Positions 18,801-25,672 of a stretch of DNA of 38,895 nucleotides are shown piece after piece (the stretch's first letter is position 1; each line of letters begins with the position of its first letter). The DNA is taken from positions 1-38,895 of IMG/VR virus record IMGVR_UViG_3300020205_003958. The stretch is one strand, 5' to 3'. This stretch comes from a virus. The notes beneath the pieces are model-generated. The model was given only the letters and a program-made list of their open reading frames with translations. It made no database searches and was not told where the DNA came from. The position numbers and the translations under genes were made by a program.

Positions 18801-19953
18801 TGGCTCATATAATATAAACGATACTGCTAGTCTAGCTAGTTCAACGACTACAATCAATACGTTGGAGCTTCCTGAAGCAACTACAACAAAAGGTGTCTAT
18901 TACGATTCGCAAAGCGTATTTGATTTCCGTCCTTATGGATCAAACACAGCTGTACTATCAACGACGGTGGGCAGTGCTAGTATAAACCCATCTAGTGCTC
19001 TTACCTTGAGTGCAACCGATAAACTATTTCCAGCACCCGACTCAACTATTACTTTTGACGCAGAATACTATAATGCCAGAACAGATCGTATTATAGTTCG
19101 AAAAGATGGATCGTTTGCTGTACTTCAGGGCACACCAGCATTGTCCAATGCTACGCCTCCTCCTGAACCAAGTGAAGCTGTAACGTTATCAATAATTTCC
19201 GTACCTCCATATCCTTCGTTGCCAGCAGCATACAATGACCAATCATCATTGTTTGCTTCAAAACAAGTAGGATCATCAAGTGGTCCTATCAATGGACGTC
19301 TTTCTTCTTATAAAATACAAACAAGAAATACAATCGGAGATAGAAAGCAACAACCAAAACGTTATACGATGGCTGATATTGGAAAATTAGATCAGCGTAT
19401 ATCTGATATAGAATATCAAGTTACATTATCTGGGTTAGAGTCTTCAGTAAAAGATCTCTCAATTCCAAGTAGTGTGACTCCATCAACAAATAGATTTAAA
19501 AATGGTTTCTTTATAGAACCCTTCAATGATTATACAAAAGCTGGAGTATCAAATCGAGAATTTGCTGCGACAATTGATCAATCGGAAAGTTTATTGAAGC
19601 CTCCTGTTAAGCAAGTTAATTTTGAATCTGAATTTGATCGTACTGATACAACCACCAATTCCTCAATTGTCAATGGAAAAATACTAATGCTTCCTTTCAC
19701 AGAGGAAACGTTAATTGATCAAAGTATAAAAAGTGCATTGATAGGATCGGATGGTCATTCTATTTCTTTTGTGGGTGAAGGTACAGTAACGCCAGCATCC
19801 TTCTCTATTCAAACACGAGGCGAGGTTACGGTAACGCAGGAAATTCCACAACCTCAGTATGGTGTTGGTAGTCCCACTCCTATTGCTGCACCTGCTGCAC
19901 CCGCTGTAAGCTATGATTATGGTAACAGCGGTTGGAGTGGCGGTATATTTTAA
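15883..19953 (+). CDS. DUF4815-type large structural protein
   Basis: The first about 60 residues (NPYFDDFNTDKEFYRILFKP, then GVAVQTRELNQLQSILQDQV) are the signature of the DUF4815 virion protein family in T4-like marine phages. Late in the protein are two further family landmarks: YTMADIGKLDQRISDIEYQV near 1160-1180, a short coiled coil, and a FKNGFFIEPFNDY segment plus LMLPFTEETLIDQS. The rest (1356 residues in all) is beta-rich Thr/Asn/Gly sequence. The C-terminus ends in a Pro/Ala run and YGNSGWSGGIF. It probably forms part of the outer baseplate, in place of T4 gp10-gp12 type parts (inference). The two genes after it look like the downstream sections of the same family. Confidence 0.8.
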   Translation: MPLENSLSANPYFDDFNTDKEFYRILFKPGVAVQTRELNQLQSILQDQVEKFGNHIFKSGTILSGVNFNYLPAYSFAKITDVQSDGQPSLPASYVNYFVKSDLNLTARVVNYQDGLQSAAPNLKTIYLQYNNSSDPDPSNQAVYTSFSADQELTVFDQSYPLFKVIVNNGGLGFANGDTVVITSAIALSGVSGAFTNNEVITQSTTGAKAVIRAINTTAVANTTILQIAPRNVDLTNTAVDSTSWTMSTAYSIVGDGGATANIQTIIGSGATALLTTDTQGIVQSVTIGNDGSDYTFLPKVTIKTSNTTATVQYLDLLPQNYKTKVVVANAASTPIGTGYAFGVSEGTIYQKGFFLKVDPQVIIVDKYSSSPNDVAVGFSTVETYVDSNADESLFDNASNTTNFSAPGADRLQLTPVLTALTSSAAAANIDFFALAEWKAGFPFKENRVTVYSNIGDELARRTREAQGNFVVDPFDVSTKEKSTASVTHVSAVVDPGLAYINGYRVATTYNNYLDLARSSTTTTITSQSITAGYGNYVLVKELAGLFDFKTGTTVSLYDTAKTYVTSRVIPATGGAITPAGNSIGTARIRSLVLDSGVPGTASCTYRMYLFDIVMSAGRAFREVRSVFYDGPVQDGIADISLIYDATTSSSVAKVIDTSKDQLIFPVGRGGVKSLTNITYTYRTVSDATLQLAAGGTLAIGPLGSGLTFPYSDGVLTSPQEGEFIVFPIANTQATSNGAGTFTATNAVTAIIGTSTSFNTDYQPGDWIKIANTSGSNTVCQIAAISNSTHMVLTGAISTTVTAANGVLFFPALYPININNRSDRTITISGTSKTATINIANNITGANVVAVYNVKSTGASPVTKTVNRDVYVKIQTNTNVGSNTGPWSLGIPGPIRLKKVFLGNTTNVGVTANSTVSDVTKYFFIDGGDDENVYRLSNLVLKSGSGLAVNTNQYILAQFDVFTTGGAAGFFTIGSYNINDTASLASSTTTINTLELPEATTTKGVYYDSQSVFDFRPYGSNTAVLSTTVGSASINPSSALTLSATDKLFPAPDSTITFDAEYYNARTDRIIVRKDGSFAVLQGTPALSNATPPPEPSEAVTLSIISVPPYPSLPAAYNDQSSLFASKQVGSSSGPINGRLSSYKIQTRNTIGDRKQQPKRYTMADIGKLDQRISDIEYQVTLSGLESSVKDLSIPSSVTPSTNRFKNGFFIEPFNDYTKAGVSNREFAATIDQSESLLKPPVKQVNFESEFDRTDTTTNSSIVNGKILMLPFTEETLIDQSIKSALIGSDGHSISFVGEGTVTPASFSIQTRGEVTVTQEIPQPQYGVGSPTPIAAPAAPAVSYDYGNSGWSGGIF

Positions 19954-19974
19954 AAAATAGTACGGAAATAATAT

Positions 19975-20496
19975 ATGTCATCACAAGCACCGCAAATCTT
20001 TTTTACCGTAAGAGATCAGGTTTTCAGAATTAATGTATCCTCTCTTAAACCATCTACTACACATAGTTTTTATTTTGAAAGAGTAAAAGTTTCAGCGTCA
20101 AAAATTAAGCCTGTTGGAGGATCTTTAGGAGATCCCATCACTACTGATTTTGACGGTAAAGCTAGTTTTGATTATTTTTATGATTCAGGTATTGCAACAA
20201 ATGCAACGGAAGTTGATCAAGCTCAAAAAATTGCTAATACAATTGCAGGGCGTAAAGAAATTATTGTTGCTGATACAAGTTCATTGACATTGGAAGATGG
20301 ATTTGAAAAGTCATCACAATCATATTTTAAAACAGCAATTACTGTTTCTGTATACTTAATACCAGAAAATCAATATGTAAAAAACATTATCCAAGTACCA
20401 GCTGCTGTAAAAATTACCCCACAACCAGTTGTTGCAGCTGTTGCTGATTACGGTTATGGTTGGGATAGTGGTGGCACTAATAACGGTTATTTCTAA
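19975..20496 (+). CDS. Virion protein, middle section of DUF4815-type protein
   Basis: This is a 173-residue beta-type protein. VFRINVSSLKPSTTHSFYFE near residue 17-36 followed by TDFDGKASFDYFY resembles, from memory, the 'LKPNT...FFDGVDV...D..G...G.F' section that follows DUF4815 in single-chain relatives. The C-terminus (YGYGWDSGGTNNGYF) is Gly/aromatic and ends in Phe, like the preceding protein. It has GGAA before the ATG and sits 21 bases after that gene. Virion structural role is inferred; no enzyme motif is seen. Confidence 0.6.
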   Translation: MSSQAPQIFFTVRDQVFRINVSSLKPSTTHSFYFERVKVSASKIKPVGGSLGDPITTDFDGKASFDYFYDSGIATNATEVDQAQKIANTIAGRKEIIVADTSSLTLEDGFEKSSQSYFKTAITVSVYLIPENQYVKNIIQVPAAVKITPQPVVAAVADYGYGWDSGGTNNGYF

Positions 20497-20530
20497 TGCG
20501 GTATTTTAGTAAAGAATTAAAGGATCTTTA

Positions 20531-22567
20531 ATGTTAAATTTTGATTTAGGTCAAACGTTTTTTGTTGACAAACAATCGGTTGAAGGCTCCGATGTAGCTT
20601 TTATTACATCTATTGATTTGTATTTCTACAGCAAACCAACGCAAAACCAAACAGTTACTGGAATTCGTAATCCTGGTGCTTCAGTTTATTTGTGTGGAAC
20701 AAAAACGGATGGCTCACCTGATCTCAGTTCAATAAATCAAGTTTATGGCGCAAGAGTTGAGTATAGTAATATAAGTGTTAGTACAACAGGTGCAACGTCA
20801 ACAAAATTTACATTTAGACAACCCGTTCGTATACCGACGGACAAATCTGTTGCTTTTCTTGTGAAGTTTGATGGTGGTGATAAGAATTTTAAACTTTGGG
20901 CAAATAAGGCAGGTCAGTTAGGTATAAATTCATCCTCTGTAACACAAGTTTCTTCCGGAAGTGTTGATGGGTATTTGTATAAACTAACAAATGGTTCTTC
21001 TTTAACACCTCAGACAGATACAGATCTAACTTTTAAAGTAAATGTTGCTAAATTTAGCGGAACATCAAGCGCGTTTGTAATTCGCAATAGACCCTACGAA
21101 ACTCTTAAACTTGTAAATCAAAATGGTGCGTTTAAGGGAGGAGAGTATGTGTACCAGCAGCGCTCTTATTTGACAGGTACAGTTAATTGTGTTGCAACAT
21201 CAACTACTATTCAGGGAATTGGTACCGCTTTCAATTCAACACTTGTTGTAGGAGATCAACTTATTTTGACAGATACGACAACGGGAAACACGAACGTTCG
21301 TGTTGTTGGATCTATTGTTAACTCAACTTCTGTAGTTCTAACCGAAGAGCCAACTTTTACTAATACAGCCGCGCGATACTATAAAACAGTAATAGGTAAA
21401 GCTTTCACATACGATAGTCTATCTGATTATCTTATTATGCAGGATTCGAATGCAAATAGTTCGCTCTATCTTCAAGCGGGCAATACAGTTATTGGAGTTG
21501 ATTCTCAAGCAACAGGAAACATTTCCTCGATTGTTAATTATGCTGTTAACAGCGTTATTCCTAATTTTAATATTAAGACCCCAGTAGGAACGTCAGCAAA
21601 CATCACATTGAATTTTGCTAATTCTTCGGGATCAGTAGCGCCCGCTGCAGTGATACCTGGTACTTTGGGAATCCGTAATTCTCTTAACCGCTACCCTGCT
21701 ATTATGGCATCAAGGACTAATGAAGTGACAGCAGGTGTTCCGTATAGATCGTTTGCTGGCACGCTCACTTTTTCAACAACAAATCCATACGTATCTCCTT
21801 ACGTCAGTGAAGAAGATCTAGATTTGTTCGCTGAGCGCTATGAAATTAATAATACAGCAACTAATGAATATAAAGGACAAGGTTCTGCCTCTGCTCGCTA
21901 TGTCTCCAAAGCTGTGACATTAGCAAATAACCAACAAGCAGAAGATTTAAAAGTATACCTGACAGCATACCGACCTTCAAATACCAATATCCTCGTATAT
22001 GCTAAGTTTTTGAATACAGATGATATCGAGACATTTGATATAAAAGATTGGACGCAGCTAACTTTAAATCAATCAAATACCGTTGTAACCAACCCAACTA
22101 ACTTGAATGACCGAGTGGAGTATTCATTCAGCGTACCAGCATACAATAGCGGTGTACGAGCAACAGGTGTGTTTGAAACATCGTTCAGTAGTGCAACAAT
22201 AAACGGAACGTCTGGTATTGTCAATTCAGAAATTGTACCAGGAGCAGTTGTTCGGGTATATTCCCCAACCCTTCCAAGCACATATTTTACAGACACTGTT
22301 ATATCCTCAACCTCAAGTGCAATGGTACTGAGTCGTACAGTTTCCAATACAAGTTTGGTTGGGACAGGTTTTCTTGTTGACGTTATATCGACGAAGAACA
22401 GTGCATTTATTGACAACCAAAATCAAAATGTTTTATCGTATTACAACAAATCACTATCAAAGTTTCAAACATATAATTCATTTGCACTTAAAATTGTATT
22501 GCTGTCAGATGATGGTGTAAGTATACCTTTTGTCGACGATGTTAGAGCAATTGCTGTATCCGCATGA
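20531..22567 (+). CDS. Virion protein, C-terminal section of DUF4815-type protein
   Basis: The 678-residue protein opens with LGQTFFVDKQSVEGSDVAFI, then TSIDLYFYSK, which corresponds to the 'AQTF.V...G.FLT.IDLYF..K' section of single-chain DUF4815 relatives. A domain with IPTDKSVAFLVKF near 116-128 follows, typical of that section. Later parts (about 215-290 and 550-640) are Thr/Ser/Val-rich modules. The start has AGGATC before the ATG. Its stop overlaps the next start (GCATGATT). Likely an outer baseplate or fibre-attachment component (inference). Confidence 0.65.
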   Translation: MLNFDLGQTFFVDKQSVEGSDVAFITSIDLYFYSKPTQNQTVTGIRNPGASVYLCGTKTDGSPDLSSINQVYGARVEYSNISVSTTGATSTKFTFRQPVRIPTDKSVAFLVKFDGGDKNFKLWANKAGQLGINSSSVTQVSSGSVDGYLYKLTNGSSLTPQTDTDLTFKVNVAKFSGTSSAFVIRNRPYETLKLVNQNGAFKGGEYVYQQRSYLTGTVNCVATSTTIQGIGTAFNSTLVVGDQLILTDTTTGNTNVRVVGSIVNSTSVVLTEEPTFTNTAARYYKTVIGKAFTYDSLSDYLIMQDSNANSSLYLQAGNTVIGVDSQATGNISSIVNYAVNSVIPNFNIKTPVGTSANITLNFANSSGSVAPAAVIPGTLGIRNSLNRYPAIMASRTNEVTAGVPYRSFAGTLTFSTTNPYVSPYVSEEDLDLFAERYEINNTATNEYKGQGSASARYVSKAVTLANNQQAEDLKVYLTAYRPSNTNILVYAKFLNTDDIETFDIKDWTQLTLNQSNTVVTNPTNLNDRVEYSFSVPAYNSGVRATGVFETSFSSATINGTSGIVNSEIVPGAVVRVYSPTLPSTYFTDTVISSTSSAMVLSRTVSNTSLVGTGFLVDVISTKNSAFIDNQNQNVLSYYNKSLSKFQTYNSFALKIVLLSDDGVSIPFVDDVRAIAVSA

Positions 22568-22791
22568 TTACTCCTACTGACGATAAAAGATATGTGAAGG
22601 ATTGGGTCAGTACCGCTATCCTAAATATAGATGATGAGGGATATAGATCCTTTAAAATTGAACGTGACCGCCTTTTACAGCAAGCAAAAACACAAAATGA
22701 AGTTGTAGAAATTAGGCGAGAGCTTGATGATATTAAACAACTACTAAAACAACTAATTAACGGAAATACAAATGGCGAGAGCAATATCTAA
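22564..22791 (+). CDS. Small coiled-coil protein
   Basis: This 75-residue gene is translationally coupled at both ends. Its ATG overlaps the upstream TGA (ATGA), and its last 20 bases overlap the next gene in another frame. Residues about 30-66 form a charged helix (IERDRLLQQAKTQNEVVEIR, RELDDIKQLLKQLI) with heptad-like hydrophobic spacing, so a coiled coil is likely. The N-terminus includes YVKDWVSTAILNIDDEGY. I do not recognise a family. A similarly sized coiled-coil protein occurs at 32887-33114, also directly before fibre-type genes, so both may be adaptors or assembly factors (inference). Confidence 0.7.
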   Translation: MITPTDDKRYVKDWVSTAILNIDDEGYRSFKIERDRLLQQAKTQNEVVEIRRELDDIKQLLKQLINGNTNGESNI

Positions 22792-24673
22792 TGTTGTCAT
22801 AGCAACTGATTCTTTTGCAACGTGGGTTGGTGTCACTAATATAATGGCTGACACCTTTACCAACTTTGCATTAACAGCTAACAGTTCCCCATATGGTGCC
22901 AATGTCTCTGGTAATTCACAGTTGATTGGTATTTTCAATGCCAATACAGTTGCAGCAGGAACCGAGCTGCGTGGTGGAACAATTAATGCTTCTGCTAATC
23001 TTGTAATAACATCTAATGCTATATTTTCAGGACCAACTATAAATGCAACAAGCAACGTGGTGGTTATATCTTCGTTTGCATATTTGAATACAGCAGCATT
23101 TTACGTAGTCGGTGGTGTTGCTAATGTTACATCGAATGTAAGGATTACAGCAGCGGCAGTTCTAATCAATACATACTCTACTACCCTTAATGGTATTCAA
23201 GTTGATCTAGGATCCAATGTCTCTATTATTAATAGTAATACACAGGTAAACAGTGCAATTGTTCGAATCACTGGTGGGCTGGCAAATGTTACATCAAACG
23301 TCTCTATTACTAATGCAAACGTCAATATCAATGCAACTGCTTTTGGTTTGCAGAGTGTCTCTACTGTTACAGGTAACACGACATTAAAAGCAAATAGCTC
23401 ACTAACAAGCGTCCAGTTGTTAGGTGACGCTACAACAAGTAATTTAACGATATCTGTAAACACAGCAACTGTTACTGGTAACGTTGCAATGTCAAACACA
23501 TTAACTGTTACGGGTTTAACGACACTTAACGGTAACGTTGTTGGTCCTACAGCTAACCTTTCCACTGCTGTTAACGTTGGCGCAAACGTCAACATCAACA
23601 CGACCGCATATGCTGTTGGTAATGCATCTGGTAATGTAACAATAAATCAAAGTGGTATTGTTGTAGGTAATACAACAGTTGGTACGGTCAATGCGTTTGC
23701 GTTTAATATTGGTGCCAATGTGAATGTAAGTACAACGCAGCTTAATGTTGGTAACGATACAGTCAATGCTGTATTAACTCAGACATCACTCGTTGTTGGT
23801 AACAGCACAGTCAACACTTCTATAACACCAACAGCAATAACAACGACAGCGACCGTTGCGACAGGCAACACGACTATTACTGGTTTTGTAAATTCTTCAT
23901 CGTACGGAACATTTAACGGTACGGTTAATGCAACAGCTATTAACGTTGGTGCTAATGTTAATTTGACTACAACATCGTATGCTGTTGGTAATGCATCTGG
24001 TAATGTAACGATAAATCAGAGTGGTATTGTTGTCGGTAATACGACAGTCGGAACCGTTAACACATTTGCTTTGAATGTTGGCGCCAATGTAAATGTTACG
24101 ACATCACAGCTAAAAGTCGGTAACAATACAGTTAATGCAGTACATACACAAACATCGTTTATTGTTGGCAACACGACTGTCAATGCTTCAATTAATTCGA
24201 CAGCGTTAACGGTTGGAAATTCAACAGTCAATACATCAATTACATCCAGCACTATAAGTATTGGTTCAGGTGGCACGCTTACTGTAACAGGTAATACGAC
24301 TTATGGAGCAAGTGGAGACTTTGTCCAAGCTGTTGTTGTAAATACAAATATTGGTGTTGCAAACACGTTAGTTGGTGATCCAGCAGCATTCACGGTTGTT
24401 AATTTGTTCAGTTTTCCTATTGGAACATATAAGGGAGCGAAGATAACAGCAAAGATAACAGATGCAGCAGCATCAAACAATCAAGTTCAAGAACTGATTC
24501 TTGCACAGAATGGAACAGATGTTGTCATGACCGTATACGGTACAGTATCATCTCCAGCTACAGCAAACTTGGGAGTGTTTTCTGGCTTAATAAATACGAC
24601 ACACGTTGCTGTTGGTTTCCAGCAAACCAAAGCAAGTTCGAACGTTAAAGTGTTCGCATTGTTAATAAAGTAA
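22772..24673 (+). CDS. Fibre-like beta-repeat protein
   Basis: This 633-residue protein is made mostly of short beta repeats rich in Asn, Thr, Val and Gly. Frequent units are VGNSTVNTSI, GANVN-[IV] and TVTGN. Residues about 270-330 are repeated near 393-453 (offset 123 residues, 369 bp). Residues about 510-633 form a different, non-repetitive C-terminal domain (FVQAVVVNTNIGVANTLVGD start; PIGTYKGAKITAKITDAAAS; ending VFALLIK), probably a globular head or tip. The N-terminus (residues 1-60) is non-repetitive and could attach to the baseplate. Start: ACGGAAATACAA before ATG, overlapping the preceding gene. A tail fibre or spike is the best reading; no enzyme motif is visible. Confidence 0.7.
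   Translation: MARAISNVVIATDSFATWVGVTNIMADTFTNFALTANSSPYGANVSGNSQLIGIFNANTVAAGTELRGGTINASANLVITSNAIFSGPTINATSNVVVISSFAYLNTAAFYVVGGVANVTSNVRITAAAVLINTYSTTLNGIQVDLGSNVSIINSNTQVNSAIVRITGGLANVTSNVSITNANVNINATAFGLQSVSTVTGNTTLKANSSLTSVQLLGDATTSNLTISVNTATVTGNVAMSNTLTVTGLTTLNGNVVGPTANLSTAVNVGANVNINTTAYAVGNASGNVTINQSGIVVGNTTVGTVNAFAFNIGANVNVSTTQLNVGNDTVNAVLTQTSLVVGNSTVNTSITPTAITTTATVATGNTTITGFVNSSSYGTFNGTVNATAINVGANVNLTTTSYAVGNASGNVTINQSGIVVGNTTVGTVNTFALNVGANVNVTTSQLKVGNNTVNAVHTQTSFIVGNTTVNASINSTALTVGNSTVNTSITSSTISIGSGGTLTVTGNTTYGASGDFVQAVVVNTNIGVANTLVGDPAAFTVVNLFSFPIGTYKGAKITAKITDAAASNNQVQELILAQNGTDVVMTVYGTVSSPATANLGVFSGLINTTHVAVGFQQTKASSNVKVFALLIK
23578..24134 (+). repeat. Direct repeat, two copies 369 bp apart
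   Basis: Bases about 23578-23765 and 23947-24134 encode nearly the same 62-residue stretch (SGNVTINQSGIVVGNTTVGT in both). The DNA differs mainly at third positions, so it is an older in-frame duplication inside the fibre-like gene. Confidence 0.75.
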
Positions 24674-24681
24674 GGTAGAAT

Positions 24682-25671
24682 ATGGCTGCTAGTAACACAC
24701 AATTTAAAGTTGAAAATGGACTATATGTTCAAGGAACAGCCAACGTCTCTGGCACGTTACGTGTTGAAGGGGACCTTTCCGTTGGTGGTAATTTAGCAGT
24801 TGCTCTTAACGTTACCGGTGATATAAAACCAACAGCAAATAACACCTACAACCTCGGCTCTGATGGACTCAGATGGAGTCTTTTTGCAAATACGGGTAGC
24901 TTCTCTGCCAACGTAACAACACCTACTCTAACAGTTACTACTGGTGCACAGGTTGCAAACCTAATACCATCACAAAATAATGATCCGTTAGGAACAATTA
25001 ATCGTCGCTGGACTGTAACAGCTAACGATGTCATCAATATAACAACAAACACAAGTGCAAACTCAGCACTTGCAAACGTCACTGTTAGCAATACATTTAC
25101 AATTGGCGCCAACGTTATGTGGGCCAATCAGTCAGCTGTTATTCATGTATCAAATATATTCTCTGTAAATACAGGATCTAAGTTAGCAATCTACTCACAG
25201 GGTAATACGACATATAGCAATCTTGCTCTTACTAACGATGTAACTACTATTGCGGGTAACGTTGTTTTTGATACAGATACTTTTACTATTGATGCAGCAA
25301 ACAATAGAATAGGGTTCAAAACGGGTATTACTTCGCTATCTACATCAGCGTTTGCAACAATTACTGGTAATATTGAATTTGCTACATCGAACACTGGTTC
25401 GCGTTTTTACAATTCAGTAGCTACTAATATCTTTGCGTCTGTTCAAATGGTTGCCAATCCTGCAACGAGTAATAGTAGATTAACATTTGCTACGTATGAT
25501 ACATTAACAGCTACTATCCTGGGTGGGTATCAATTTTTAGGAATAAACTCAACAGCTACTCAAACTTTACTTGAATTGAATAGTGTGCAGCTTCAATACA
25601 AATCAGGAAACGTAGCACACAAAGATAACTTTGGAATTTATAATGTTGGTGGAACGCGAGTAGGTCCGTGA
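24682..25671 (+). CDS. Fibre-like virion protein with layered beta motifs
   Basis: This is 329 residues. The N-terminus has the stacked strand pattern of phage fibres (GTANVSGTLRVEGDLSVGGN) followed by ADNTYNLGSxxxRW-type elements: NTYNLGSDGLRWSLFAN near 53-69 and DPLGTINRRWTVTANDV near 100-116, both common in tail fibre shafts. The C-terminus (NFGIYNVGGTRVGP) ends compactly. Start: AGGT before the ATG, eight bases after the previous stop. It is one base away from the next gene (TGAAATG). Likely part of the fibre apparatus; its exact partner is unknown. Confidence 0.68.
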   Translation: MAASNTQFKVENGLYVQGTANVSGTLRVEGDLSVGGNLAVALNVTGDIKPTANNTYNLGSDGLRWSLFANTGSFSANVTTPTLTVTTGAQVANLIPSQNNDPLGTINRRWTVTANDVINITTNTSANSALANVTVSNTFTIGANVMWANQSAVIHVSNIFSVNTGSKLAIYSQGNTTYSNLALTNDVTTIAGNVVFDTDTFTIDAANNRIGFKTGITSLSTSAFATITGNIEFATSNTGSRFYNSVATNIFASVQMVANPATSNSRLTFATYDTLTATILGGYQFLGINSTATQTLLELNSVQLQYKSGNVAHKDNFGIYNVGGTRVGP

Positions 25672-25672
25672 A

